A stretch of 64,000 bases of DNA from Mycobacterium sp. ACS4054 (GCF_001667275.1 NZ_LZHV01000031.1:1-64000), one strand, 5' to 3'. Numbered from the stretch's first letter, positions 1-9,661 are shown. The notes: a model not told the origin generated them from the sequence alone. Numbers and translations: made by a program.

Positions 1-170
1 GGGCGGGGGGTGGGGGCGGGGGGGGTGCGCGGGGGCCGGGGCCGGGGCGGCCCGGGGGGCCGGGCGCGGGGCCCCCTGGGGGGCCCCGGGCGCCCCCGCC
101 CGCGGGGGCCCCCGGCGCGCCGGTCACCCCCGTTTCGGCGGGCCCGTCCGCCGCGCCCCACCTGCCCTCG
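1..170. other. G/C homopolymer low-complexity edge
   Basis: The first ~120 bases are almost only G and C, in long G runs and then long C runs, unlike even the PGRS-type GC-rich genes of mycobacteria, which keep a codon period. Composition returns to normal near position 170. I see no credible gene here. It may be a poor-quality contig edge or a true low-complexity tract upstream of the PE gene. Confidence 0.6.
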
Positions 171-275
171 ACGGGAATTCCCGGGCGAGCGACGGCCGCC
201 GCCACCCATTCGCTAACGGGACCGCGCGAAGGCCTGGCGGCGCGCCCGGTGTTGAGTCAGTAAGGCGGAGAGCCG

Positions 276-1475
276 ATGTCGTTCGTGATCACCGAACCCG
301 ACGCGATGGCGACGGCCGCCGACGAGCTGCAAGGGATCGGCTCGTCGCTGCAGGCGACGAACGCGGCCGTGGCCGGCCCGACGACCGGAGTGCTGCCGCC
401 GGCCACGGATTCGGTGTCGGTGCGCGTGGCGACGATGCTGGACGCGCACGCCCAGCAGTACCAGGCGCTCAGCGCGCAGGCGGAACTGTTCCACAACCAG
501 TTCGTGGAAACCCTGATCACCGCGAAGAACGCGTACGCGCAGACCGAGGCCACGAACGCGGCCGCCATGCAGTCGTCGACGGGCACGGACAAGATCGCGC
601 TGATCATGGGCGGCACCGGGAACCCGTCGCCGGACCTGAAGTACATGACGTCCATCCAGCAGGCGTACCTGGCCCAGAATTACTCCGACTACACCCTGGT
701 GAGTTTGCGTACGCCCGAACAGTTTTGGCCGATCACCGGGCTGGGCAGCGAGACCTTCGGCAAGTCGGTTTACCAGGGCATGGCCACGCTGAACTCCGCG
801 ATCCTGACGCAAACGGCGGCCGGCAATCACGTTGTGGTCGTTGGTTATTCGCAGAGCGCGACGATCGCCAGCCTGGAAATGCGCTACTTGCAAGCCCTGC
901 CGGCCGCCCTACGCCCGAGTCAGGATCTGCTGAACTTCGTCCTGCTCGCCGATCCGAACAATCCGATGGGCGGCATCCTGACGCACTTCATTCCGGGCTT
1001 CGGGGCGTTCCACTTCGCCACCCCGCTCACCACGTCCTACGCGACGTCCATCTTCACACTGCAATACGACGCGATCGCCAACTTCCCGTCGAACTGGCTG
1101 TGGCTGCCGTCGGACCTCAACGCCCTGTTCGGGTTCTTCGACCTGCACCACACGATGCCCTTCCTGTCGGCCGCGCAGGTCGCCGGCGCGATCCAGCAAC
1201 ACGTGGGCAACATGACCTTCTACTTCATGCAGACCGCGCAATTGCCGCTGCTGGATCCCCTGCGCTGGATCCCGATCCTCGGCAACCCGCTGGCGGACCT
1301 GCTGCAACCGTTCGTCAAGCCGTTCGTGGACCTTGGCTACTACGCGCCGGGGCTGTTGCCGGGCCCGGTGACCATGGCCGGTTCCCTCGGCCAGGGCGTC
1401 ACGTCCGGAATCGCCGGACCGCTGGTGCTCGGCTTGCCCCCGCTGGCGCCCAGCGGTGTGGCCAGCGGCTTCTAG
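276..1475 (+). CDS. PE family protein with C-terminal PE-PPE hydrolase domain
   Basis: A 399-residue PE protein. Residues 1-~95 form the PE domain, starting MSFVITEPDAM and followed by helical, Ala-rich sequence. Residues ~105-330 match the PE-PPE domain, a serine alpha/beta hydrolase fold, with the nucleophile motif GYSQS centred on Ser192. Proteins of this family are exported by ESX secretion systems and some act as esterases on the cell surface; the substrate is unknown here. A purine-rich ribosome site (AGGCGGAGAG) lies just upstream of the ATG. It converges with the Nudix gene, six bases apart. M. tuberculosis has a PPE gene (Rv2608) at the equivalent place, so the PE/PPE gene at this locus differs. 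No PPE partner is visible in the window. Confidence 0.9.
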   Translation: MSFVITEPDAMATAADELQGIGSSLQATNAAVAGPTTGVLPPATDSVSVRVATMLDAHAQQYQALSAQAELFHNQFVETLITAKNAYAQTEATNAAAMQSSTGTDKIALIMGGTGNPSPDLKYMTSIQQAYLAQNYSDYTLVSLRTPEQFWPITGLGSETFGKSVYQGMATLNSAILTQTAAGNHVVVVGYSQSATIASLEMRYLQALPAALRPSQDLLNFVLLADPNNPMGGILTHFIPGFGAFHFATPLTTSYATSIFTLQYDAIANFPSNWLWLPSDLNALFGFFDLHHTMPFLSAAQVAGAIQQHVGNMTFYFMQTAQLPLLDPLRWIPILGNPLADLLQPFVKPFVDLGYYAPGLLPGPVTMAGSLGQGVTSGIAGPLVLGLPPLAPSGVASGF

Positions 1476-1480
1476 CCGCG

Positions 1481-2506
1481 TCAGCGGATCGACACCAGCG
1501 GGCCCGGCGCCCGGCCGGCCGCCAGCGCGGCCGCGTCGCCGAGGAGTTCGGGCAGCTGCATCGGGTACACCGTCTCGCCGGCCGCGGCCAGCGCGGCGAT
1601 GTCGGAGGCGTCACACCACCGGTGGCCGTGAATGTAGCTGCGTTCGAAGTCGGTTCGGCCCGCGCCGGACGGCTCGAACCGCCGGGTGCGGTAGACGAAG
1701 TAGAACTCCTCGCTGTCGATCAGGGAGCCGTTGAACTCGAACACCTCGTCGCGCCGCCAGACCGGGCCCACCATCTCGCCCGGTGCGACCCGCAGCCCGG
1801 TCTCTTCGGCCAACTCGCGGGCGGCGGCCTCGGCCAACCGCTCGCCCTTTCCCACCTCGCCGCCGACGGTGATCCACCACCTCGGCGCGTCCGCGCGAGC
1901 GATGGCCGGATCCGAACCGCGCAGCAACAGGACGGCGCCGGTCTCGTCGAGCAGCACGACGCGCGCCGACGTGCGGTGGTTGAGCACCCCGTGGTCGCCG
2001 TGCGCCAACGCGTGGGGCCGTTCGACGATCTCGAAATAGCTGGGCAGCGCGGCGGTTCCACCGAGGTGGAACAGGCGCACCAGCGGCCGCTCGGCCAGCG
2101 CCAGCGTGTCCCGGACCGCGTCGTTGTGGAAGCGGCGGGCCAACACCACCCGCGCCTCGGCGTCGGCCAGCTCGGCGATCAGTCCCGCCGGCAGCGACGC
2201 CGGATCGACGATCGCCAGCGCGGCCGACAGCTCGTTCTCGCAGGACTCCCGCGCCTGGCGCGGCGCGGCCTCGGCGGCGTCGGCCAGCGCGGCCAGCCGC
2301 CTGCCCTCGGAGGCGCCGCCGTAGGCGTCGATGGCGACGGCGCGCGCGACCACCGCGCGCCGCGCCAGGGCGCCGTCGAGCGCCTGCCATGACAGGTCGT
2401 AGCGCACGTGCAACCGGTCCAGCCGGTTGGCCGTCTGATACGCCCAGGCGCCGACGATCGCCAGCACCGCGACGAGCACCGCGATGGCGACCACCAACCA
2501 CGTCAT
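1481..2506 (-). CDS. Membrane-anchored Nudix hydrolase (Rv2609c-like)
   Basis: A 341-residue protein with one N-terminal membrane helix (residues ~3-22), a helical middle part and a C-terminal Nudix domain. The Nudix box is complete: G216, E222, then RELAEETGL at 230-238, giving the GX5EX7REUXEEXGU pattern that binds Mg2+ and the pyrophosphate of nucleoside-diphosphate-linked substrates. The substrate cannot be read from the sequence. It is the last gene of the thrS-to-Nudix operon: its ATG shares one base with the pimA stop (TGATG). The position matches M. tuberculosis Rv2609c. Confidence 0.88.
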   Translation of the reverse strand: MTWLVVAIAVLVAVLAIVGAWAYQTANRLDRLHVRYDLSWQALDGALARRAVVARAVAIDAYGGASEGRRLAALADAAEAAPRQARESCENELSAALAIVDPASLPAGLIAELADAEARVVLARRFHNDAVRDTLALAERPLVRLFHLGGTAALPSYFEIVERPHALAHGDHGVLNHRTSARVVLLDETGAVLLLRGSDPAIARADAPRWWITVGGEVGKGERLAEAAARELAEETGLRVAPGEMVGPVWRRDEVFEFNGSLIDSEEFYFVYRTRRFEPSGAGRTDFERSYIHGHRWCDASDIAALAAAGETVYPMQLPELLGDAAALAAGRAPGPLVSIR

Positions 2507-3630
2507 CAGCTGGCCACCTGCACCTTGGCGCCGGACGCGGCGACCGTCTCGTAGACCCGCGTGATCTGGCTGGCCACCACCGACCAGTCGTAGCGCTGGA
2601 CGACCGCCGAACCGGCCGCCACGTAGCGTTCGCGCTGCACATCGTTTTCTAGCACCGCGATCAGGGCATCCGCCAGCGCGGCGCCGTCACCCACCGGCAC
2701 CAGGCAGCCCGCCTCGCCGTCGCGCAGCACGCGCCGGAACGCGTCCAGATCGCTGGCCACCACCGCGGTGCCGGCGGCCATGGCCTCGACCAGGACGATG
2801 CCGAAGCTCTCGCCGCCGAGGTTGGGCGCGCAGTACACGTCGGCGCTGCGCATCGCCGACGCCTTCCCGGCGTCGTCGACCTGCCCCAAGAATCGGATGT
2901 GCTTTACCAATTCGCCTGCCTGGCGGCGCAATTCGTCCTCGTCGCCGCGACCGACGATGAGCAGTTCGATGTTCGGGAAGCGCGCGAGGACCCCCGGCAG
3001 CGCCTCGAGCAGCACGGGCATACCCTTGCGGGACTCGTCGTAGCGGCCCAGGAACAGCACGGTCTTGCCCGGCCGCGGGTACCCGTCCAAAGGTGGCGCC
3101 GAGGCGAACGAGTCGACGTCCACCCCGTTGGGGATCTCGACCGCGTCGGTACCCAGCGCCTCCATCTGCCAGCGACGGGCCAAGTCGGACACCGCGATCC
3201 GGCCGACGATCTTCTCGTGCATCGGCCGCAGGATGCCCTGGAACACCGTGAGGGTCAGCGACTTGGTGGTCGAGGTGTGAAACGTCGCGACGATCGGCCC
3301 GGCGGCGATGTTCAGGGCCAGCATCGACAGGCTCGGCGCGTTGGGCTCGTGCAGGTGCAATACCTCGAAATCGCCTTCGGCGAGCCACTTTTTGACCTTG
3401 CGGTGGGTCGCGGGGCCGAACCGCAGCCGGGCCACCGAGCCGTTGTAGGGAATGGGGACGGCCTTGCCGGCGGAGACGACGTAGTCGGGCAACACCGCGT
3501 GCGGCGACGACGGCGCGAGCACGCTCACCTCGTGCCCGCGTTCACGCATCACCTCGGCCAGCTGCAGCACGTGCGACTGCACCCCGCCCGGCACGTCGAA
3601 CGAGTAGGGGCACACCATCCCGATGCGCAT
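2506..3630 (-). CDS. pimA: Phosphatidyl-myo-inositol mannosyltransferase PimA
   Basis: A 374-residue GT4-type glycosyltransferase. It transfers the first mannose from GDP-mannose to phosphatidylinositol on the cytoplasmic face, opening synthesis of PIMs, LM and LAM. The N-terminal half starts MRIGMVCPYSFDVPGGVQSH, the characteristic acceptor-domain opening with a GG loop. The C-terminal half carries the donor-site motif GGESFGIVLVEAMAAG with the two glutamates of the EX7E signature. The length matches the family. Its start overlaps the acyltransferase stop by one base and its stop overlaps the Nudix start by one base, so translation is probably coupled through the operon. Order and sequence match Rv2610c. 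Confidence 0.97.
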   Translation of the reverse strand: MRIGMVCPYSFDVPGGVQSHVLQLAEVMRERGHEVSVLAPSSPHAVLPDYVVSAGKAVPIPYNGSVARLRFGPATHRKVKKWLAEGDFEVLHLHEPNAPSLSMLALNIAAGPIVATFHTSTTKSLTLTVFQGILRPMHEKIVGRIAVSDLARRWQMEALGTDAVEIPNGVDVDSFASAPPLDGYPRPGKTVLFLGRYDESRKGMPVLLEALPGVLARFPNIELLIVGRGDEDELRRQAGELVKHIRFLGQVDDAGKASAMRSADVYCAPNLGGESFGIVLVEAMAAGTAVVASDLDAFRRVLRDGEAGCLVPVGDGAALADALIAVLENDVQRERYVAAGSAVVQRYDWSVVASQITRVYETVAASGAKVQVAS

Positions 3631-4571
3631 CAGATCTCCCTGAGCCGTGCCTGTCTGGCTTCAGACAGGTCGGCCAGCCACTGCGGTTGCAGCATGTGCC
3701 AGTCCTCGGGGTAGGCGGCGATGTTCTTGGCGAACTGGTCGGCCAGCGCCTGGGTGATGGCGGCCACGTCCCCGCCGCTGCAGTCCAGCGGCGGGAACAC
3801 CTCAAATCCCCAGCTATCGCCATCGAACCAGCAATGCACCGGAAGCAACGCCGCACCGGTCGCAATCGCCAGCTTCGCCGGCCCGGCCGGCATCCGGGTG
3901 GCCTCCCCGAAGAAGTCGACCTGCACGCCGGTGCGGGTGAGGTCGCGATCGGCCATCAGGCACACCAGTTGGTTGGCTCGCAGCCGGTCGCACAGCACCT
4001 CGAAGGCCGGCCGCTCGCCTCCAGACAGCGGCAGCACCTGGAACCCGAGACCCTCGCGGTAGCGCAGGAAGCGCCGGTACAACGACTCGGGTTCGAGCCT
4101 CTCGGCGACGGTGGTGAAGGTGCCGCGCGTCTGGGTGAACCACACCCCGGCCATGTCCCAGTTGCCGCTGTGCGGCAACGCGCAGATCGCGCCCCGGCCC
4201 GTGGTCAGCGCCGCGTCCAGGTTGTCGGCCCCCCGGAACGCGGCGTCGAGTTCGCCGGCCAGCGCGCGCAGGTCCATCGACGGCAGGCGAAACGCCTCCC
4301 GCCAGTAGCGGGCGTAGGAGACCAGCGAGGCCCGCATCAGCTCGTCGGGCACCTCGGCCGGCGTGACGCCGATGACGCGGGCCAGGTTCTTGCGCAGCTG
4401 CTTCGGACCGCCACCGCGGGCGGCATACCGAGCGCCGGTCTCGAACGCGGAGCGCGCGGCGAATTCCGGCATCGTCCGGACGGCCATCCAGCCGGCCGCG
4501 TAGGTCCAGTCGGTCGCGGCGCCGGACACCAGGCGGCGCGGCGCGGAGATCAAACCCATGCCCGGGATCAC
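3630..4571 (-). CDS. patA: PIM acyltransferase (PatA, Rv2611c-like)
   Basis: A 313-residue membrane-associated acyltransferase of the lysophospholipid/HtrB-like family. In mycobacteria this enzyme puts palmitate on the 2-linked mannose of PIM1/PIM2. The catalytic HX4D motif is visible in LPHSGNWDMAG, and PALTxxWFNG-like features follow near the C-terminus. I chose the GTG at 4571 because it gives a 4-base GTGA overlap with the pgsA stop, as elsewhere in this operon; an in-frame ATG lies four codons in. It sits between pgsA (lipid substrate) and pimA (first mannose). Here patA means the PIM acyltransferase, not the Pat lysine acetyltransferase found at 22.4-23.3 kb. Confidence 0.93.
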   Translation of the reverse strand: MIPGMGLISAPRRLVSGAATDWTYAAGWMAVRTMPEFAARSAFETGARYAARGGGPKQLRKNLARVIGVTPAEVPDELMRASLVSYARYWREAFRLPSMDLRALAGELDAAFRGADNLDAALTTGRGAICALPHSGNWDMAGVWFTQTRGTFTTVAERLEPESLYRRFLRYREGLGFQVLPLSGGERPAFEVLCDRLRANQLVCLMADRDLTRTGVQVDFFGEATRMPAGPAKLAIATGAALLPVHCWFDGDSWGFEVFPPLDCSGGDVAAITQALADQFAKNIAAYPEDWHMLQPQWLADLSEARQARLREI

Positions 4572-5200
4572 GGCATGCGCTCCGTCGCGCCGGGCGAGGT
4601 CCGCACCGTGTGTAGCCGCTGCAGGCAGGTGAGGACGCTGGCCGCCGCCAGCAGCCACATCGCCACGGGCAGCGCGGGCGGCCAGGCGAAGAACGGGAAG
4701 TCCGACACGCCGGCGCCCACCAGCACGATGATCAGCCGTTCCGGGCGTTCGATGATGCCGCCGTCCCCGCGCAGCCCGCTGGCCTCGGCCCGCGCCTTGA
4801 TGTAGGAGATGACCTGCGAGGTGACCAGGCAGATCATGGTCGCCACCACCAGCGGCTTGTCGTGCATGCCGAACGCGATCCACCACAGCAGACCGCAGAA
4901 CACCGCGCCGTCGCTGACGCGGTCGCAGGTGGCGTCCAGCACGGCGCCGAACCGGGTGCCGCCACCGCGCTCGCGGGCCATCGCGCCGTCGAGCATGTCG
5001 AACAGGACAAAGAACCACACCACGCAGGCACCGGCGAACAACTTGCCCATCGGGAACAGCGTGAGCGCTCCGGCCACGGATCCGGTGGTGCCCAGGATCG
5101 TGACGGCGTCCGGCGTCAGCCCCATGCGCAGGCACGCCCTGGCGGTCGGGGTGGTGAGCCGCGCGAACGCCGCCCGCGACAGGAACGGCACCTTACTCAT
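4568..5200 (-). CDS. pgsA1: Phosphatidylinositol phosphate synthase PgsA1
   Basis: A 210-residue integral membrane CDP-alcohol phosphotransferase. It joins CDP-diacylglycerol and inositol phosphate, giving phosphatidylinositol phosphate, the lipid that PimA uses after dephosphorylation. The family signature is intact: D68, D71, G72, A75, R76, G85, D89 and D93. Several membrane helices follow. The ATG overlaps the HIT gene stop as ATGA, and the stop overlaps the acyltransferase start as GTGA. Matches Rv2612c in order and sequence. Older annotations call this family phosphatidylglycerophosphate synthase. Confidence 0.95.
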   Translation of the reverse strand: MSKVPFLSRAAFARLTTPTARACLRMGLTPDAVTILGTTGSVAGALTLFPMGKLFAGACVVWFFVLFDMLDGAMARERGGGTRFGAVLDATCDRVSDGAVFCGLLWWIAFGMHDKPLVVATMICLVTSQVISYIKARAEASGLRGDGGIIERPERLIIVLVGAGVSDFPFFAWPPALPVAMWLLAAASVLTCLQRLHTVRTSPGATERMP

Positions 5201-5772
5201 TGCTGCTTGGCCCACTCGCTCGACAGCAGCCGGCGGGTTTCGCGCAGCAGCTGCGGGATCACTTTCGCGCCGCCGATGATGGTGATGAAGTTCGCGTCGC
5301 CACCCCAGCGCGGCACGACGTGCACGTGCAGGTGCTCGGCCAGTGACCCGCCCGCCGACGTGCCCAGGTTCAGGCCGACGTTGAAGCCGTGCGGGTGTGA
5401 CACGTTCTTGATGACGCGAATCGCCTTCTGTATGAAGGCCATCAGCTCCGCGCTCTCTTCGGGGGTGAGGTCCTCGAGCTCGGACACCCGCCGATACGGC
5501 ACCACCATCAGGTGTCCCGGGTTGTACGGGTAGAGGTTGAGGACGACGTAGACAAGTTCGCCGCGGGCGACCACCAGGCCTTCCTCGTCGGGCAGTTGCG
5601 GAATGTCGGTGAACGGCTGCTCGGTCTTGCCCGACGAGTTCGGCTCGCGCTTCATCGGCGCCTCGGCCAGATAGGTCATCCGGTACGGCGTCCACAGCCG
5701 CTGCAGGTGGTCGTCCTCGCCGACACCGGTGTCGAGGATGGTGTCGTCGGTGCGTTCCTCGCGTTCACTCAC
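5197..5772 (-). CDS. HIT-family Ap4A phosphorylase (Rv2613c-like)
   Basis: A 191-residue histidine-triad protein with the catalytic triad in [10 protein letters not shown], inside a well-conserved block ([18 protein letters not shown]). The M. tuberculosis orthologue Rv2613c is known as a diadenosine tetraphosphate phosphorylase. Placement directly after thrS makes sense, because aminoacyl-tRNA synthetases make Ap4A as a side product; that link is inference. The start is GTG, overlapping the thrS stop by eight bases, and the stop overlaps the pgsA ATG by four. Confidence 0.92.
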   Translation of the reverse strand: MSEREERTDDTILDTGVGEDDHLQRLWTPYRMTYLAEAPMKREPNSSGKTEQPFTDIPQLPDEEGLVVARGELVYVVLNLYPYNPGHLMVVPYRRVSELEDLTPEESAELMAFIQKAIRVIKNVSHPHGFNVGLNLGTSAGGSLAEHLHVHVVPRWGGDANFITIIGGAKVIPQLLRETRRLLSSEWAKQQ

Positions 5773-7819
5773 CGCCGGTGACCTTCACGAGTTCGGCTGT
5801 GGGGACGGCGTTTTGGCGGTCGACGATCCAGGCCACGATGGTGTCGACGGCGCTGTCGCGGGGCACGCCGTTGATCTGGGTGCGGTCGCCGAAGCGGAAG
5901 CTCACCGCCTTCGCCTGGACGTCGCGGTCGCCGGCCAGCAGCATGAACGGCACCTTCTGGGCGGTGTGGTGCACGATCTTCTTGGCCATCCGATCGTCGC
6001 TGCCGTCCACCTCCACCCGCACACCGTGCGACTTCAATTGGGCGGCAATGCTTTCCAGGTAAGGCAGATGCTCGTCGGCGACGGGGATGCCGACCACCTG
6101 CACGGGCGCCAGCCACGCCGGGAACGCGCCGGCGTAGTGCTCGGTGAGGATGCCGAAGAACCGCTCGATCGACCCGAACAGGGCGCGGTGAATCATCACG
6201 GGCCGCTGACGGGTGCCGTCCGGCGCGGTGTACTCCAGCTCGAAGCGCTCCGGGAAGTTGAAGTCCACCTGAATGGTGGACATCTGCCAGCTGCGGCCCA
6301 GCGCGTCGCGGGCCTGCACCGAGATCTTCGGGCCGTAGAACGCCGCACCGCCGGGGTCGGGAACCAGTTCCAGGCCCGACTCGGCGGCCACCTCGGCCAG
6401 GGAATTGGTGGCCTGCTCCCACATTTCGTCGGTGCCGACGAACTTCTCCGGGTCCTTGGTGGACAGCTCCAGATAGAAGTCCTCCAGGCCGTAGTCGCCA
6501 AGCAGCTCGAGGACGAACCGCAGCAGCGACGCGAGCTCGCCGTGCAGCTGCTCGCGCGTGCAGAAGATGTGCGAGTCGTCCATGGTGAATCCGCGCGCCC
6601 GGGTCAGCCCGTGCACCACACCGGACTTCTCGTAGCGGTACACGGTGCCGAACTCGAAGAGCCGCAACGGAAGTTCGCGGTACGAACGCCCCCGCGACCG
6701 AAAGATCAGCGTGTGCATCGGGCAGTTCATCGGCTTGAGGTAATAGTCCTGCCCGGGCTTGCGCACCGTGCCGTCGTCGTTCAATTCCGCGTCGAGGTGC
6801 ATCGGCGGGAACATCCCGTCGGCGTACCAGTCCAGGTGCCCCGAGGTGTGGAACAACTGCGCCTTGGTGATGTGCGGGGTGTTGACGAATTCGTATCCGG
6901 CCTCGATGTGCTTGCGCCGCGAATACTCCTCCAGCTCCCTGCGCACCACGCCGCCCTTGGGGTGGAAAACCGCCAGCCCGGAACCGATTTCGTCGGGGAA
7001 GCTGAACAGGTCCAGCTCGGTGCCCAGCTTGCGGTGGTCGCGGCGCTGCGCCTCGGCGAGCAGCTCGAGGTGGTGATCCAGCGCCTCCTGCGACTCCCAC
7101 GCGGTGCCGTAGATGCGTTGCAGGCTGGCGTTTTTCTGGTCGCCCCGCCAGTAGGCGGCCGAGCTGCGGGTCAGTTTGAAGGCCGGGATGTGCTTGGTGG
7201 TCGGGATGTGCGGACCGCGGCACAGGTCACCCCAGACCCGTTCCCGGCTGCGGGGATTGAGGTTGTCGTAGGCGGTGAGCTCGTCGCCGCCGACCTCCAT
7301 GATGTCGGGGTCACCCGACTTGTCGTCGACCAGTTCGAGCTTGTAGGGCTCGTTCGCCAACTCCGCGCGCGCCTGGTCCTTGGACTCGTAGACCCGCCGC
7401 TCGAAGAGCTGCCCCTCTTTGACGATCTGGCGCATCCGCTTTTCCAGCTTGTCCAGATCCTCGGGTGTGAACGGCTCGGCCACGTCGAAGTCGTAGTAGA
7501 AGCCGTCGGTGATCGGCGGCCCGATGCCCAACTTGGCGTGCGGGAACAGGTCCTGGACGGCCTGGGCCAGCACGTGCGCCGCCGAATGCCGGATGACGCT
7601 GCGGCCCTCGTCGGTGTTGGCCGGCACCGCAACGACGTCGGCGTCGGCCCCAGGCACCCAACTCAGGTCGCGCAGCTTGCCGTCGGCGTCGCGCACCACC
7701 ACCACCGCGTCGGGCGCCCCGCGGCCCGGCAGCCCCGCTTCCCGCACCGCGGCCGCGGCGGTGGTCCCGGCGGGCACCCGGATAGGGCCAGCTGGGGACG
7801 GGTTTGCCGGGGCGCTCAT
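5765..7819 (-). CDS. thrS: Threonyl-tRNA synthetase
   Basis: A 684-residue class II aminoacyl-tRNA synthetase charging tRNA-Thr. In order it has an N-terminal TGS-like domain (~1-75), the editing domain with its [11 protein letters not shown] motif, the catalytic core with class II motifs ([28 protein letters not shown]) and a C-terminal anticodon-binding domain. The length is normal for the family. A good ribosome site (AGGAGA) precedes the ATG. It heads the operon leading to pimA, which ties translation to early PIM lipid synthesis. I see no T-box or leader-peptide structure upstream. Confidence 0.98.
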   Translation of the reverse strand: MSAPANPSPAGPIRVPAGTTAAAAVREAGLPGRGAPDAVVVVRDADGKLRDLSWVPGADADVVAVPANTDEGRSVIRHSAAHVLAQAVQDLFPHAKLGIGPPITDGFYYDFDVAEPFTPEDLDKLEKRMRQIVKEGQLFERRVYESKDQARAELANEPYKLELVDDKSGDPDIMEVGGDELTAYDNLNPRSRERVWGDLCRGPHIPTTKHIPAFKLTRSSAAYWRGDQKNASLQRIYGTAWESQEALDHHLELLAEAQRRDHRKLGTELDLFSFPDEIGSGLAVFHPKGGVVRRELEEYSRRKHIEAGYEFVNTPHITKAQLFHTSGHLDWYADGMFPPMHLDAELNDDGTVRKPGQDYYLKPMNCPMHTLIFRSRGRSYRELPLRLFEFGTVYRYEKSGVVHGLTRARGFTMDDSHIFCTREQLHGELASLLRFVLELLGDYGLEDFYLELSTKDPEKFVGTDEMWEQATNSLAEVAAESGLELVPDPGGAAFYGPKISVQARDALGRSWQMSTIQVDFNFPERFELEYTAPDGTRQRPVMIHRALFGSIERFFGILTEHYAGAFPAWLAPVQVVGIPVADEHLPYLESIAAQLKSHGVRVEVDGSDDRMAKKIVHHTAQKVPFMLLAGDRDVQAKAVSFRFGDRTQINGVPRDSAVDTIVAWIVDRQNAVPTAELVKVTGGE

Positions 7820-7853
7820 CCGTGGGTTCTCCTAGGTCGGTGGGTCGACGACC

Positions 7854-7859
7854 ATGCTA
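7854..7859 (-). promoter_or_regulatory. Candidate -10 hexamer of thrS operon
   Basis: On the minus strand the sequence TAGCAT lies 35 bases before the thrS ATG and matches the mycobacterial TANNNT -10 pattern. No convincing -35 box was seen. It is the best promoter candidate in the 219-base space between thrS and the divergent luciferase-like gene. Confidence 0.35.
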
Positions 7860-8038
7860 TCGGGGCGTTCCGGACTCGAGCAGGGCTGCCGACAGAGCGC
7901 TTCCGCGCCGGACGAACGGTTCTTCAATCCGGTGATGGCTTACCGTTTTGCTTTCGGGCCTCCGGGTAGTCGGCGGTGACCGCTCGATTGAGCGCGAAGT
8001 TGTCGTTCCGGTACCACGCGAGCCAGGGAGGCCACCCT

Positions 8039-8890
8039 ATGCAATTCGGTTTGTGTTACTTCCCGACGGGTTACGGCATGCGGCCCGACGATCTCGCCGC
8101 AGCGGGCGAAGAACGCGGTTTTGAGTCGCTGTTGTTCTGCGAGCACACCCACATCCCGACCAGCAGGAAGTCGCCGTACCCCGGCGGCGGCGAATTGCCG
8201 AAGATGTACGCGCACACCTACGACCCATTCGTCGCGTGCACCGCCGCAGCGGCGGCCACGAGCAGCTTGAAGATCGGCACCGGGGTGTGTCTGGTGGTGG
8301 AGCGGGACCCCATCACGACCGCGAAGGAGGTGGCCAGCGTTGACCGCCTCTCCGGCGGACGGTTCCTGTTCGGGGTCGGGGCCGGGTGGAACCGCGAGGA
8401 GATGGCCAACCACGGCACCGATCCGCGCGTCCGGATGTCCATCATGGGTGAACGCATGGAGGCGATGCGGCAGATCTGGACCGCCGACGAAGCGGAATAC
8501 CACGGCGAATTCGTCAACTTCGACCCGATCTGGTCCTACCCCAAGCCAGTCCAATCGCCCTTGCCGGTGCTCGTCGGCGGGATGGGCCCGACCGTGGAGG
8601 ACCGCATCCTTCGCTTCGGGGACGGTTGGCTGGCGCAGAACGTCACGCAGGAAAACTTGGATGATTTCGCCGACCGCGCGGCCGGGTTGCAGCAGCGCGC
8701 CGCCGACGCCGGGCGCGGCCGGATTCCGATCAGTCTCTTCGCCGCGTCGTCGGATCGGGGCATGGCGGACAGATACGCATCCGCCGGGATCGAACGGTGC
8801 CTGTTTCTGCTGCCGGACGGTGGCGACTCAGAGGTCACCAGGGAACTCGACAGATTGGCCGAACAAGTCGGGATCGGGCAGAACGCGTAG
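8039..8890 (+). CDS. LLM-class (F420-type) oxidoreductase
   Basis: A 283-residue luciferase-like TIM-barrel protein. Such mycobacterial proteins usually use coenzyme F420 to reduce or oxidise small organic molecules; the substrate is not evident. Family features are the N-terminal MQFGLCYFPTGYG strand, the CEHTHIP segment, the KIGTGVCLV strand, RFLFGVGAGWNREEM and LPVLVGGMGP. I chose the ATG at 8039 because AGGGAGG sits 7-8 bases before it and the family begins there; a longer frame upstream lacks support. It stands alone, divergent from thrS and convergent with the SPW membrane protein. Confidence 0.88.
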   Translation: MQFGLCYFPTGYGMRPDDLAAAGEERGFESLLFCEHTHIPTSRKSPYPGGGELPKMYAHTYDPFVACTAAAAATSSLKIGTGVCLVVERDPITTAKEVASVDRLSGGRFLFGVGAGWNREEMANHGTDPRVRMSIMGERMEAMRQIWTADEAEYHGEFVNFDPIWSYPKPVQSPLPVLVGGMGPTVEDRILRFGDGWLAQNVTQENLDDFADRAAGLQQRAADAGRGRIPISLFAASSDRGMADRYASAGIERCLFLLPDGGDSEVTRELDRLAEQVGIGQNA

Positions 8891-8896
8891 GGCCGC

Positions 8897-9661
8897 TCAG
8901 CTGTGTCGTCTGTGGTACCGGGCGACGGCGTCGTCACGCACGGTGGCGGCGAAGCCCAGGCGCTCACCGCGCCAGTACCCGATCGCACCGAGGGCCGTGA
9001 TCAGGGCGCCCGCGACCCAGGCGGTCCACGCGGCGTTGCCATCGGCGAACCCGGCGACCCAGGGCGCCAGGAAGAGCGCGAACCCGGCGCAGGCCAGCGT
9101 CAGGAAGTCGTGCGTCGGGTCGACCGCCAGCAGCGACCACGCGGCGAACACTGCCGCCAGCACGCCCAGACCGATCGTGACGGCCGTGCCGGCGGGCGTG
9201 GTGCGCGCCGCGATGCCCAGCAGCACCGCGGCCAGGGCGACCCCCAGCGCAACCCGGCCGATCCAGAAGCTCATCACGCTGCGCTCGGCCTGCCCGGTGC
9301 CCACCTCGTTGACGCCGTACTCCGTCGGCGTCCGGTCACCTAGCCAGCCGATCGCTCCGAGAACCATGGCAATGCCGCCGGCCACCCAGCATGTCCAGGA
9401 AGCGCCGGGGTCTGCCTGGTACCCGTTGCCCAAGAACGGGACGACGACCATGGCCAGCCCGGCGACCAGCAAGCCCCAATGATCGGGGGTGCGCTCGCGG
9501 GCGAAAGCGGCGAGCACCCCGAAGAAGGCGATGAAGGCGCCGAATCCGAACGCGAAGCCCTCCCCGACCCGGGTCGAGCTGGCGGCGATCGCTGCTACCG
9601 CCGCGCAGACGCCCAGCGCCACCGCGGCCCAGGCGATCCATCCCCGCGAAATTGCAGCCAT
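8897..9661 (-). CDS. SPW-repeat integral membrane protein
   Basis: A 254-residue membrane protein with about eight hydrophobic segments. It contains repeated SPW-family units: a Trp-rich helix opening such as ASWTCWVAGG (about residue 87) and AAWTAWVAGA (about 210), each followed by an AxGAIG turn, plus the variant DHWGLLVAGL. The function of the family is unknown. It is a single gene facing the LLM oxidoreductase, six bases from it. Nothing in the sequence suggests enzyme activity. Confidence 0.8.
   Translation of the reverse strand: MAAISRGWIAWAAVALGVCAAVAAIAASSTRVGEGFAFGFGAFIAFFGVLAAFARERTPDHWGLLVAGLAMVVVPFLGNGYQADPGASWTCWVAGGIAMVLGAIGWLGDRTPTEYGVNEVGTGQAERSVMSFWIGRVALGVALAAVLLGIAARTTPAGTAVTIGLGVLAAVFAAWSLLAVDPTHDFLTLACAGFALFLAPWVAGFADGNAAWTAWVAGALITALGAIGYWRGERLGFAATVRDDAVARYHRRHS

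Noticed and set aside
10-216. 68-residue open frame at the left edge
   Set aside because: It is Gly/Arg/Pro only and follows from homopolymer G/C runs; no start site or family.
213-893. Long antisense frames under the PE-PPE gene
   Set aside because: They are shadows of a strong plus-strand gene in high-GC DNA: Arg-rich, no family features, no ribosome site. The same applies to many long frames opposite thrS, pknK, the pca genes and the amidohydrolases.
2389-2652. Plus-strand frame across the Nudix/pimA junction
   Set aside because: Fully overlapped by two well-supported minus-strand genes that share a stop/start.
7820-8038. T-box or attenuator leader before thrS
   Set aside because: No T-box sequence, leader peptide or alternative hairpins were seen; only a plausible -10 and ribosome site.
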